Positions 1-8,900 of a stretch of DNA of 54,298 nt are shown in pieces; the stretch's first letter is position 1, and each line of letters starts with the position of its first letter. Source of the DNA: Clostridium sp. GTDB taxonomy: Bacteria; Bacillota; Clostridia; Lachnospirales; Lachnospiraceae. Where the stretch lies: assembly GCA_023664775.1 (NCBI GenBank), contig JAMPEW010000018.1, positions 1 to 54,298 of the forward strand, written 5' to 3'. The notes beneath the pieces were generated by a model, which worked only from the letters and a program-made list of their open reading frames with translations, was not told where the DNA came from and did no database searches. The position numbers and the translations under genes were made by a program.

Positions 1-203
1 CGGAGGTTGTGACAATTATGATGAGTTTATTTGATGAAGAAGAAATTATGAAAACCTTTTTGATAAGCGAAAGGCGTGAAGCTGATAGGGAAACCGCAGC
101 AAGAATGATAAAAAAAGGAAGGATGAAACTTGAAGAAATTGCGGATTATGTTCCTGCATTATCGCTTGATGAATTGAAAGAAATTGAAGCCGAGTTAGCA
201 TAA
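1..203 (+). CDS. C-terminal tail of an Rpn-type nuclease/transposase (partial)
   Basis: The reading frame is open from the first base and stops at the TAA ending at 203, so the gene begins outside the window. The visible residues, including MMSLFDEEE and the tail LSLDELKEIEAEL, resemble the variable C-terminal tail of Rpn / PD-(D/E)XK family transposase proteins, where a short helical segment follows the nuclease core. None of the nuclease core is visible. An internal GTG (position 9) and ATGs could act as starts, and a GGAGG lies just upstream, so a short independent protein is possible. A terminator follows about 30 bp downstream. Confidence 0.45.
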   Translation, partial: EVVTIMMSLFDEEEIMKTFLISERREADRETAARMIKKGRMKLEEIADYVPALSLDELKEIEAELA

Positions 204-233
204 CCAACAATTTAATACCAAAATAACAGTGTT

Positions 234-272
234 AGGACACATAGAAAATGAAAACTCTATGTGTCCTTTTTG
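234..272 (+). terminator. Rho-independent terminator
   Basis: A perfect 12-bp inverted repeat (234-245 with 256-267), with a 10-base loop and a run of T directly after the right arm. It closes the partial Rpn-like gene. Confidence 0.85.
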
Positions 273-328
273 TATGTAAAGGAGCAGAGAATGAAGAAAG
301 CAGACACCACCAAAAGGACGCAGGAAAA

Positions 329-662
329 GCGCAAAGGCTTTATCGTTCTGAAGGGGACAGTGCTTTATTTGGAGGGCATACTATACAGGAGATGAAGGAA
401 CGGTTAGGAGTAAAAAACAACAGACCCTTGGCTGATTTCTGCCTACATTGACGATAGCAGCAAAGAACCTTGCTACGGAGATGACAAATTATAATGTGGA
501 GGAAAAAGATTTACAGGGGGAAATGGCAATTACTTCAGAGCATATTCAAAATAATAGTTCTGTGCGTGATATGTTGGGAGAGCGTGGAATAAAGCCAGAG
601 GAATTGCCACCGTTGGAGGATATTAAAAAACTAGAGCGTCGTGTTAGGTCTAATGTAGAAAC
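329..662 (+). pseudogene. dinD: Frameshifted remnant of DNA-damage-inducible protein D
   Basis: Two reading frames together spell the C-terminal part of a DinD-like protein. The first frame gives AQRLYRSEGDSALFGG and then KERLGVKNNRPLADF. The second continues with TLTIAAKNLATEMTNYN, the HIQNNSSVRDML segment and GIKPEELPPLEDIKKLERR. The frames join at about 436-441, where loss of a single T in GATTTCTGCC breaks the gene. The N-terminal half is absent; a short ORF (291-395) with its own ribosome site overlaps the 5' end in another frame and looks like a junction product. DinD is a LexA-controlled protein that interferes with RecA-dependent processes in Escherichia coli; this copy should not be functional. 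Recognition is from memory of the family, not from a search. Confidence 0.7.
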
Positions 663-764
663 AATTTCTTGTTGTGGACTTTTAAATATAATACGTTATG
701 TAGTATATAATAAAATTGTACAATAATAAAATACTATAAATACAGAAAATGAGGAGTGGGTGAT

Positions 765-932
765 ATGGATATGATAGTAGATAATAAAAATATTTTACAG
801 CAAGATGATGATTTGTTACAAATGTTGGATAGGGGAATTGATGACATGGAGGCGGGCAGAGAGCTTCCGATTGACGAAGCATTCCAAAAAATTACAGAAT
901 TGAGGGATATAAGGAGAAATGCAAGAGCATAA
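765..932 (+). CDS. Small antitoxin-like protein
   Basis: A 55-residue acidic protein with ATG at 765 after GAGGAGTGGGTGAT. The C-terminal part (GIDDMEAGRELPIDEAF, then ITELRDIRRNARA) resembles the toxin-binding tail of RelB/Phd-type antitoxins found next to RelE/ParE toxins in Clostridia. The usual DNA-binding N-terminal half is short or missing. The stop codon overlaps the start of the next gene by 14 bases, the tight coupling typical of type II toxin-antitoxin pairs. The partner toxin is truncated, so this may be a surviving solitary antitoxin. Confidence 0.6.
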   Translation: MDMIVDNKNILQQDDDLLQMLDRGIDDMEAGRELPIDEAFQKITELRDIRRNARA

Positions 933-1080
933 AGTTATTTTGACGTGGGAGGCAATATACGATTTGACGGACATTGCCGATTATATTGAACGGGATTTTG
1001 GGAAAAACCGTGCCGACAGATTGGAAAAATATACTGAAAGAACAGCAAAATTATACATATCCCAAATAAAAAGCATTTAG
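919..1080 (+). pseudogene. Truncated RelE/ParE-family toxin
   Basis: A 53-residue frame that begins like a RelE/ParE toxin: VILTWEAIYDLTDIADYIE, then FGKNRADRLEKY. These toxins cleave ribosome-bound mRNA (RelE) or poison gyrase (ParE) and normally run to about 95-110 residues. The C-terminal half, which carries most of the active-site residues, is missing. The last dozen codons run into the terminator stem and do not look like the family. The most likely reading is a deletion that left an inactive toxin beside an intact antitoxin. Confidence 0.6.
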
Positions 1081-1104
1081 GGCAATAGCTTAAATGCTTT
1101 TTTA
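1071..1104 (+). terminator. Rho-independent terminator
   Basis: A nine-base stem AAGCATTTA (1071-1079) pairs with TAAATGCTT (1091-1099) and is followed by a T run. It overlaps the stop codon of the truncated toxin. Confidence 0.75.
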
Positions 1105-1160
1105 CTTTACAGGAAAGCAACTTATATCGGCAATAATAGTTTTATTCTTTGCGTAAAGTA

Positions 1161-1169
1161 TGATATAAT
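1161..1169 (+). promoter_or_regulatory. Extended -10 promoter of the SMC/vWA operon
   Basis: TGATATAAT matches an extended -10 (TGn plus TATAAT); no convincing -35 is seen 17 bp upstream. Transcription would begin near 1176, inside the first arm of the repeat-hairpin region, so the repeats form the start of the 5' untranslated leader. Confidence 0.55.
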
Positions 1170-1171
1170 AT

Positions 1172-1321
1172 GTCCTAAGGAGGGACCCAGCGAAGCTGGG
1201 AGGATTCCTTAGGACAAAAGACCATAGAGTCAAAGGGACCCGGCGAAGCTGGGAGGATTCCTTAGGACAAAAGACCATAGAGTCAAAGGGACCCGGCGAA
1301 GCTGGGAGGATTCCTTAGGAC
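1172..1321 (+). repeat. 53-bp tandem repeat forming GAA-capped hairpins in the operon leader
   Basis: Three copies, at 1182-1234, 1235-1287 and a partial 1288-1321, with an exact 53-base period. Each copy holds a six-pair hairpin with a GAA loop (CCCAGC / GCTGGG). In copies two and three the left arm is CCCGGC, so one pair becomes G-U, which still pairs in RNA. Each copy ends with TCCTTAGGAC, which can pair perfectly with GTCCTAAGGA; that partner arm occurs only once (1172-1181). One left arm therefore competes among three right arms. The inter-hairpin spacer is identical between copies, so this is not a CRISPR array. It lies between the promoter and the ribosome site of the next gene. Confidence 0.85.
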
Positions 1322-1358
1322 GTATTACATCATATTGTGTAAGGAGAATATACTACAT

Positions 1359-1973
1359 ATGAATTTTTTAGCAGTTAATGCAATCAGCGTTATTATGTTT
1401 ATCATTATATTGCTTATGCTGTCTGTATTCAAAAACACCATCGGCGTGGGCGTCAGCATTGCTTTTACGGCTGTGTGGCTTATTTATACAATTGGAGCAA
1501 ATCTTATGCTTTTAAAGGGACAGAAAGCAAAGGAAAAGCTTAAGGACAGCGATAGAAAGGGAGTTTTTAAAAGACAGGTTGATGCCATCAGCAGACAATA
1601 CGAGAGCATAAAATCAAGAGAGGATTTTTTTGCAGATAATACGGAAGACAGCATGAAGGACATGTATTATAAAATTCTTGAGCAGATGCATTCTAACATG
1701 GACAGTGCTGCGGCATACATAGAAACCTATGATTATTACACAAGACCCAATCCGGTATATTTAGATAACTTGTGCAGGCAGGGAGATATTCTCGTAGGGA
1801 AATTCAACAGGCTTGTGGAGCAGATTGTTGACATAGATACGAATTTAACAACGCTTGACATGGCATATGTGGATGACCTGCTAAATTGCCTTGAGGAGGT
1901 AAAAAAGCAGGAGCTGGGACAATCCGATTATTCGGTCCAAGCTTCTGATACAAAGGAAAAAACAAGTATATAA
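1359..1973 (+). CDS. Small membrane protein with two N-terminal helices
   Basis: A 204-residue protein. ATG 1359 is preferred over an upstream in-frame TTG because AAGGAG lies 12 bases before it. Two hydrophobic segments (about residues 3-23 and 28-50) form a membrane hairpin. The remainder is a charged, helical cytoplasmic region, with likely coiled coil from about residue 55 onward. First gene of the five-gene set ending with the SMC ATPase; 19 bp separate it from the next gene. The hairpin-plus-helical-tail layout is loosely like XpaC-type proteins encoded near TelA and vWA genes, but the resemblance is too weak for a family name. A membrane scaffold or anchor for its neighbours is the simplest guess. 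Confidence 0.7.
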   Translation: MNFLAVNAISVIMFIIILLMLSVFKNTIGVGVSIAFTAVWLIYTIGANLMLLKGQKAKEKLKDSDRKGVFKRQVDAISRQYESIKSREDFFADNTEDSMKDMYYKILEQMHSNMDSAAAYIETYDYYTRPNPVYLDNLCRQGDILVGKFNRLVEQIVDIDTNLTTLDMAYVDDLLNCLEEVKKQELGQSDYSVQASDTKEKTSI

Positions 1974-1992
1974 TAAAAGGGAGGATACATAA

Positions 1993-3651
1993 ATGAACAA
2001 CGACGGAAAGAAAATGGTATTCTGTGGTGTTATCGTAGTAATGTTAATGGCAGGCATTATTATGGCACTGCTGACAAAAAATATTTCTGACAAAAAAGAA
2101 CGGGACGACAGACCTGTTGACGAGCTGCTTGAGGATATAAGCGTTACAGAGGCAACCCCGAAAAAGGGTACCATATCACTTGAGGACGATACGCTGTATG
2201 ACGAGCTTCCAAGTATTGATAAATATCCCCTTGCAGTACAGGGCTATGGCGACATTGACATTGAGATATTTACTTCCGGAGAAAAAGCAGGTCAGGATAC
2301 GGACAATTTTCTGATAGAAGCTGCGGAAAAATTTAATGCAGGGGGCTATACGCTTGAAAGTGGAGAAACCATAAGTATCTCCGTGCGTTCGGTAAGCTCA
2401 GGACTTGCTGCGGACTATATCCGTTCAGGAAGATATTATCCTGATTTGTATACGCCGTCCAATGAATTGTTTGGAGATTTTGCGAAGGCGGGCGGAGCAA
2501 AGCTTGACATGCTTGCAGACCGTCTTGTAGGAAATACGGCAGGAATACTGGTGAAAAAGGATTCGGGCTACACAGATGTAAATAGCGTAATCAATGATGT
2601 AAAAACGGGAAAGCTTAATTTGGGATATACAAATCCACAGACAAGTGCAACAGGACTTAATCTTCTCATTGAGATTTTAAAAACCTCAGACGAAAGCAAT
2701 ATGTTCAGCGATACGGCAATAGAAGCATTTTCGACCTTTAACGGCAACATTCCTTACATTGCATATACAACCCAGCAGATGCGTGACAGTGCAGGAAAGG
2801 GAAATTTTGATGCGATTGTTTCAGAGTATCAGGCATATATAAATGACAAAAATCTTGTAAGCCAATATGATTTTATACCATTTGGAGCAAGACATGACAA
2901 CCCGCTTTATATTGTTAATAAAAGCAACAAGTCGCCACAGGAGATTGCGGCAATGGATATCATTAAGGATTATCTGCTCAGCAGTGATGTACAGGCGATA
3001 GCCACAAGAAATGGATTTAATGCAAATGACGACTATCAGGATGACTATACGACAAGCGGCTCCGAGATTGTTCAGGCATTGGAGGTATACAAAAGACACA
3101 AGGATAGTGGAAATGACATTATAGCAGTATTCGTTGCCGACTGCTCAGGCAGCATGGACGGCGAACCGATGCAGCAGCTTAAGTACAGTCTGTCCAACGG
3201 TGCCAAATATATCAATGATAACAATTACATTGGCATGGTAAGCTATTCATCCGATGTGACAATCGAGCTTCCGATTGCACCGTTTGACTTTAATCAGAGA
3301 AGTTATTTTCAGGGTGCCATTGATGGACTTCGGGCATCGGGAAGCACGTATACCTATGAGGCTTTAGTTGTGGCGATAGATATGGTGCAGAAAAAGCATG
3401 AGGAAAATCCTGATGCGAAATGCATGATTATTCTTCTGTCTGACGGCTATGCAAACGGCGAGCTGCATTTAGATAATATACAGGGTACGATTGCAAATGC
3501 GAAGATACCGATTTACACAATCGGATATGGCAATGATGCAGATATCAATGAGCTGCAGAACGTGTCAGGAATTAATGAAGCTGCCAGCATTAATGCAGAC
3601 AGCGAGGATATTATTTACAAGATAAAGAGCTTATTCAACAGTCAGTTGTAG
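1993..3651 (+). CDS. Membrane-anchored substrate-binding plus vWA domain protein
   Basis: A 552-residue protein after GGGAGGATACATAA. One N-terminal hydrophobic segment (about residues 8-27) with no lipobox Cys suggests a membrane-anchored extracellular protein. After an acidic linker, residues ~75-360 resemble an extracellular solute-binding domain. Residues ~375-550 are a von Willebrand A domain with an intact metal-ion-dependent adhesion site: DCSGS beginning at Asp383, a GSTYTYEAL threonine and LLSDGYANG. vWA domains bind protein ligands through a Mg2+ or Mn2+. The fusion could bind a small ligand or surface peptide and pass this to a partner. It sits between the small membrane protein and the SMC subunit genes, 19 bp from each, implying cotranscription. 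Confidence 0.82.
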   Translation: MNNDGKKMVFCGVIVVMLMAGIIMALLTKNISDKKERDDRPVDELLEDISVTEATPKKGTISLEDDTLYDELPSIDKYPLAVQGYGDIDIEIFTSGEKAGQDTDNFLIEAAEKFNAGGYTLESGETISISVRSVSSGLAADYIRSGRYYPDLYTPSNELFGDFAKAGGAKLDMLADRLVGNTAGILVKKDSGYTDVNSVINDVKTGKLNLGYTNPQTSATGLNLLIEILKTSDESNMFSDTAIEAFSTFNGNIPYIAYTTQQMRDSAGKGNFDAIVSEYQAYINDKNLVSQYDFIPFGARHDNPLYIVNKSNKSPQEIAAMDIIKDYLLSSDVQAIATRNGFNANDDYQDDYTTSGSEIVQALEVYKRHKDSGNDIIAVFVADCSGSMDGEPMQQLKYSLSNGAKYINDNNYIGMVSYSSDVTIELPIAPFDFNQRSYFQGAIDGLRASGSTYTYEALVVAIDMVQKKHEENPDAKCMIILLSDGYANGELHLDNIQGTIANAKIPIYTIGYGNDADINELQNVSGINEAASINADSEDIIYKIKSLFNSQL

Positions 3652-3670
3652 GAAAGATACCGGTGCGATA

Positions 3671-5245
3671 ATGGCATTAAAACACGTGATGATAAATGAA
3701 ATAATATCAGAGCACAGTACAAGAATGCAGAATCTGAAAAAATATTATCCGTTCTTTGTGCTAAGTGAGACTACGTTTTCCCAATATAAGGAGGGAAAAT
3801 ATAGTCTCCTTGACATGGGCTATATTACTATGGCGTCGTTAAGATTTTTCATCAACGAAAATAATTTCCATGAAAAAGATATTACCTACGAGGAGTACGA
3901 GACATTTCTCACAGAGCTGCTGCGAAGGGATTTTGACATTGAGGAGGAGCCTGAGGAGGAAAAACAGCTTGTGCTTTATATATTTGACAAGCTGAAAAAT
4001 GACGGAAGGGCATTTGAGTTTAAATTTTATGACCCTGAAACAAAGACAGACAAAATAGCGAGAGTGAAGCTTATCGACAGCAGGGTGGAAAACGGAGCAG
4101 TCTACTATTACATAACCTCCGAGGGTATCGAGTTTTATCTTGATACAAAGGAGATAAAGGACGAGAGCAGGATTAACATTTCCCAGCTTCTTTTGGAGAA
4201 GCTTATAAGCTCAAATAATTTTAAGGGCGGCATCGATGTTGTAAAGCGGATTAACAGTCAGGTAAAGCAGCTTTCCCTTGAAAAAGAAAATGTTTTGAAG
4301 CTTCTTGGCGTGGATATTTTTGAAGGGACAAGAGCATATGAGCAGTACATGGAAACGACTGCAAAATGGTTTAGTGACGAGCAGAAGCTTTTTGCAAAAA
4401 ATAAGGCGTTGGTTGATAAGGCGATAGAGCGTGCAGGCTATGAGAACGATGGGGAAGGAACGCAGGGGCTAAGGTCGAAAACATTGGAGGACATAAGCAG
4501 TCTTGAGACGGAGCTTAAAAAAACCATATATAATCACAGTCAGCTTATTGCTGAAACCGTGGAGCTTACAAAGCTTGCAGATTCCATAATCAGCAGGGCA
4601 AAGCTTAGGAAGCTTCGACCCGTATTTGATTTCAGGCAGATGATGTCCAAGCTGATGGAACGGGATAAGCCCGCAGATATGGCACATGTGCTGATGCCTT
4701 TTTTTGCGCCGAAGCTTAACAAGTCATTTTCCATAAAAAGCATTGACAATATGCTTTCATTGAAAAATGATGATAAGGATAAGGGAGAAAAACTGGAAAA
4801 AAATGCCCTTGACCCTGATTTTAAATACGATGACGAGATATTGGACGCAAAGATTGGAAAAAATTTCTATATGTTATTTATGGAGCTGTCAGACCAGATT
4901 AAAAAGTGGGAAAAAATAGATTTGAAGCAGTTTAACGGTATTCTTGAAATAAAGTTTGGAAATGAAATATATTCGAACAGGGATTATTACTCCTTCTTGG
5001 CACATTTGGCGGGGAAGAACAGCTACGACATTGAAAAAATGCTAGAAAAGCAGGACACCATGCTTGAGGAAATGGTCGCTGCGCATATGTCGGAGGAGGA
5101 CATAATAAGGTTTCGGGATCTGTCGTTTTCCATAGAGCCCCGCAGTGATGAGATTATAAATCTCGTGCCCACAGATGCTTCAGGGGGAAATGTGGAGGAT
5201 AATGCATTTGTAACGGATATGGTTTTTGAGAGGAGGAACGGGTAG
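3671..5245 (+). CDS. JetA/kleisin-like subunit of a Wadjet/MksBEF-type SMC complex
   Basis: A 524-residue, mostly helical, charged protein without membrane segments. The N-terminal ~170 residues look like a winged-helix region (YYPFFVLSETTFSQY, the EEPEEEKQLVLYIFDKL helix), followed by long helices with coiled-coil character. Position and size match JetA-like subunits (DUF5716/JetA families of Clostridia), the kleisin-like linker that bridges the two ATPase heads. It lies directly before a KITE-like gene and an SMC ATPase gene, and only two bases separate its stop from the next ATG. The assignment rests on gene order and general appearance, not on diagnostic residues. Confidence 0.65.
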   Translation: MALKHVMINEIISEHSTRMQNLKKYYPFFVLSETTFSQYKEGKYSLLDMGYITMASLRFFINENNFHEKDITYEEYETFLTELLRRDFDIEEEPEEEKQLVLYIFDKLKNDGRAFEFKFYDPETKTDKIARVKLIDSRVENGAVYYYITSEGIEFYLDTKEIKDESRINISQLLLEKLISSNNFKGGIDVVKRINSQVKQLSLEKENVLKLLGVDIFEGTRAYEQYMETTAKWFSDEQKLFAKNKALVDKAIERAGYENDGEGTQGLRSKTLEDISSLETELKKTIYNHSQLIAETVELTKLADSIISRAKLRKLRPVFDFRQMMSKLMERDKPADMAHVLMPFFAPKLNKSFSIKSIDNMLSLKNDDKDKGEKLEKNALDPDFKYDDEILDAKIGKNFYMLFMELSDQIKKWEKIDLKQFNGILEIKFGNEIYSNRDYYSFLAHLAGKNSYDIEKMLEKQDTMLEEMVAAHMSEEDIIRFRDLSFSIEPRSDEIINLVPTDASGGNVEDNAFVTDMVFERRNG

Positions 5246-5247
5246 AC

Positions 5248-5961
5248 ATGGAAGAAAAAAGTCTTGAAAAGGCACTGGATATATATTCCACACTGATAAC
5301 AGGGCAGGAGGTGTCCCGTTCCAATGCAGATACAAGGGAGCTTTATGAGGAATATTACGGCAATCAGGCAGTTTACGACATTACAAACCGATTGATGAAA
5401 AAGCTGAACCTGAATGTTTATGAGTATGAGGATTCCATATACATAACGGCAGGGGACGGAAACCGTATATTCGGATACACGAATGACGATATGAAAAGAT
5501 TGTTGGGACTTCGGGTCAACAAGGAGCTTTACATGGTGTATTTTATTATGTACAATGCCCTGCTTTCCTTTTATCAGGACTCTGCCGCATATCAGGTAAA
5601 GGAGTATGTAAAGCTTTCCGATATGCTTGAGCAGGTCAGCTCCTATCTTTCAAGAATAACGTCCGATTTGTCGGTTTACTCCATGAATGAGCTTGAGGAG
5701 GACAGCTTTAAGACAATCGCTCTTTTGTGGGACGAGCTTCCCGCCGTGACCTCTGACGACAAGGATAAAAACAGGGCGTCAAGGGCATCACGCATAGGCT
5801 ACATTAAGCTTACCTTTAACTTCCTTGTGGCACAGAAGCTTTTTGTGGAGGTCGAGGACAGATATTATCCCACAAAACGGTTTAAGGCGATAGCAGAGAA
5901 TTATTTTGAGGAATATAAGGGCAGGATATATAAGGTGCTGGGAGGTGAAGCCGATGCCTAG
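5248..5961 (+). CDS. JetB/KITE-like winged-helix subunit (DUF6063-like)
   Basis: A 237-residue soluble protein resembling DUF6063/JetB proteins, the tandem winged-helix (KITE, MukE-like) subunits that bind the kleisin. Visible features are the N-terminal helical segment, LNLNVYEYEDSIYITAGDGN, and a C-terminal winged helix ending FVEVEDRYYPTKRFKAIAE, a classic wing-and-strand pattern. The start follows GAGGAGGAACGGGTAGAC, part of the preceding gene's end. Its stop overlaps the start of the SMC gene by eight bases, so the three subunits are translationally coupled. Confidence 0.7.
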   Translation: MEEKSLEKALDIYSTLITGQEVSRSNADTRELYEEYYGNQAVYDITNRLMKKLNLNVYEYEDSIYITAGDGNRIFGYTNDDMKRLLGLRVNKELYMVYFIMYNALLSFYQDSAAYQVKEYVKLSDMLEQVSSYLSRITSDLSVYSMNELEEDSFKTIALLWDELPAVTSDDKDKNRASRASRIGYIKLTFNFLVAQKLFVEVEDRYYPTKRFKAIAENYFEEYKGRIYKVLGGEADA

Positions 5962-8900
5962 TATAAACAGAATAAGGGTAAATAACGTAAAATATAATTT
6001 CGGCACCCAGTTTTATGACGATTTCACCATGAGAATGTACGGAAAAAACACGCTCTACGATTTGGCAAACGGTGGAGGAAAAAGCGTGCTTATGCTTCTC
6101 CTTATGCAGAACATGATACCAAATTGTACCTTGGATGAGAAGCAGCCCATAGAAAAATTATTCAGGACAGGAAACGGAAATACGACAATTCACTCTCTTG
6201 TGGAATGGAGGCTTGACAAGGAGGACAGCACAGAGGGCTACAGATATATGACGACAGGCTTTTGCGCCAGAAAGGCAAAGGAGGCAGGAGATGACACCGA
6301 GACGTCAAAGGACGTTGCATCGGTGGAATATTTTAATTACTGTATTTTTTACAGGGAGTACAATAAAAATGATATTATAAATCTTCCCCTCGTAAAAAAT
6401 GGCGAGCGGGTCAGCTTTCAGGGGCTTAGAACCTATTTAAAGGAGCTGGAGCATAAGGATATGTCCCTTATGGTAAGGGTATTTGACAGAAAGGGCGAAT
6501 ATCAGAGGTTTATCAGCAGCTATGGACTTCACGAAAGCCAGTGGGAGATTATAAGGGGCATCAATAAAACCGAGGGCCATGTAAGAACGTATTTTGAAAA
6601 TAATTACAAAACAACAAGGCGTGTTGTCGAGGATTTGCTCATAGAGGAAATCATTGAGAAGGCGTTTATGGTAAAAACCCAGCGTGAGGATGCGGGCGAT
6701 GATGCTATGGCAAGAATGCTTATGGACATACGTGAGCAGCTTACCATACTTGCCAAAAAGAAGAAGGACATGGCGGGCTATGACCGTCAGATGGAGCTTG
6801 TAGGCGTGCTTTCCGACAAGGTAGGCTCATTTATGGATTTGTATGAGGAACTCAGCCGACTTGAAAACCTTATGGCAGCCATATGTGTTACGGGCGAGGA
6901 GTTTGCAAAGGATGACGAGGAGAAAATGGCGGAGCTTGCAGGACTTCGGGACGAAAAACGGGCAAAGAAGGATGAGCAGAGAAAATATATGGAATGTCTC
7001 AAGGTGGCAAGGGATAAGAATAAGCTGTCCGAGCTGTACGATAATCTTGGACAGATAGAGGCTGCCATAGAGGAGACGGAGGATAAGCTTAAGGAGCTTA
7101 CCGATGATTTGAATTTTAAGGAGGGCATGAACGAATATATAGATTATATGTCCGACAGAAAAAAATATCACAGGCATGATGCCATGCTAAAGACGATAAC
7201 GGCACAGTCTCCTTTCGATCAGGATATGCTTCATACATATGCCTACAATATAAAAATGCGGATGGATGCATCCATGGCAATCGTGCAGGAAAAGATTGAC
7301 GTAATCAAAGCACAGATGAAGGAAAAACAGGAAAATGTTGAAAATAAACAGCGGCTGCTCCAGGAGGCAAGGGTGGAGCAGGCGGTTTCCGTAAATATAA
7401 AAAAAGCATGTGATGATGAAATTGTTTCCTTAAGCGAGCAGCTTGCAGGACTTAAAATGTCCATGAGCAATTTAAACTTTGCTACCTTTGGAGAACACAG
7501 GGAGCAGCTTGATGAGGATATAAAAGATTTGGCATGGAAAATTTCTGATAAGGCAGCGAAAATCAAGGAGAGCAATGAAAGGCTTAGTGAAGCTAGGCTT
7601 GAGCTTTCAAGGCTTGAGGCTGCCAAGGCTGAAAATGATAAGCTGATAGAAGCCCTTGAAGCAAAGGAAAAGCAGTATAATGAAGCAAGCCAAAAGCTTG
7701 ACAACATAAAGACGGTTTATGCCTCAGGCGGGGAGGAGCTGCTTACGGTAATTACTGAACGGATTACCTCCACCGTACTTGAAAATGCTGCCATTGCCGA
7801 TGAGATTAAGCGGCATAAAAAAAGAGTAAAAAATCTTTCGGAGGGCAGGATTATTCCTGTTTCTGCCGCTGCAAAGAAGCTTATGGATTATCTTGAGAGA
7901 AGACATGGCATACAGGCTATGTATGGCATGGATTACATTTCTGCGCTTCCACAGGATAAACAGAGGGAGCTTTTGGAAATTAACCCTGAGCTTCCATATG
8001 GCTTGCTTGTGCAGGAATATGATATTATAAGGGATGACCCTAATATTTCAGGCGTTGATACAGGCAGTGAAATGGTAAATATATTTGATATGGATGCCAT
8101 TTTGGAAAAGGCATTCATTGTGGGAGAAAATGTTTTGAGCATACGTGCAGATGCAGAATTTCTCACAAGCGAGGAAACAAGGGTAAAGCTGCTTGAGGAG
8201 GAGGAAGGCAATATTAAGGAGCTTGCCTTGAAGCTTGAATTTAAGGAGGAAATGCTTGCGACCTACAGGCAGGATCAGCAATTTATCATCCGTATGCAGG
8301 AGAGCGAGCTTATGGATGCGGCACGCAAGCTTCGAGATGCAAGACGTCTTATGTATGAGCAGGATGCGGATATTGCTGCCTGTCAGGAGAAAAATAAGGA
8401 CATCAAGCATGGGATAAAGGCTTTGGAGCAGGAGCGGGAGGAGCTTACGGCACGCTATGAGGAAAAGCTCGGAGATGTTGGAAGGCTTGACACCATAACG
8501 AGACTTTCTGCCATGGTGGAAGAAAAGGAAAAAACTGCCGATGCGTGTAAGAAAAATATAGACAGGCTTGAAGGAGAAATCAGAGGACTGACAGCCGCCA
8601 TTGAGGATGGCTCAAGGGCGGATGAGGAGGCTGTTGCTAATCTTGAGGCGCTTGAGAAAAAGCTTCAGGATTTGGTTACGGAATGGGAGGTACACTATAA
8701 GCCGTACTATAACATTGATAAGCCTTGCGATGTACTTACGTTAAGCGATGATGACATAAAGGCAAGATTTACGGCAATGCTTGACGAGGGCAGAGATGAG
8801 ATTAAGACCATTGAGGATAAAAAGCTTGTTATGGAAACCTTGAAGCATGCAATGGACAGAACGCTCAAGGCAATTGAAAAAAGAGGAATCAGCGTTGATG

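Noticed and set aside
248-451. Open frame of 67 codons as a separate gene
   Set aside because: Its ATG lies in the loop of the terminator at 234-272; the useful part of the frame is the first half of the dinD remnant.
1182-1321. CRISPR array
   Set aside because: Only three copies, spacers identical between copies, and no cas genes; the repeats are better explained as leader hairpins.
7243-7707. 154-codon minus-strand Ser-rich frame
   Set aside because: Typical shadow of coiled-coil coding sequence in the SMC gene.
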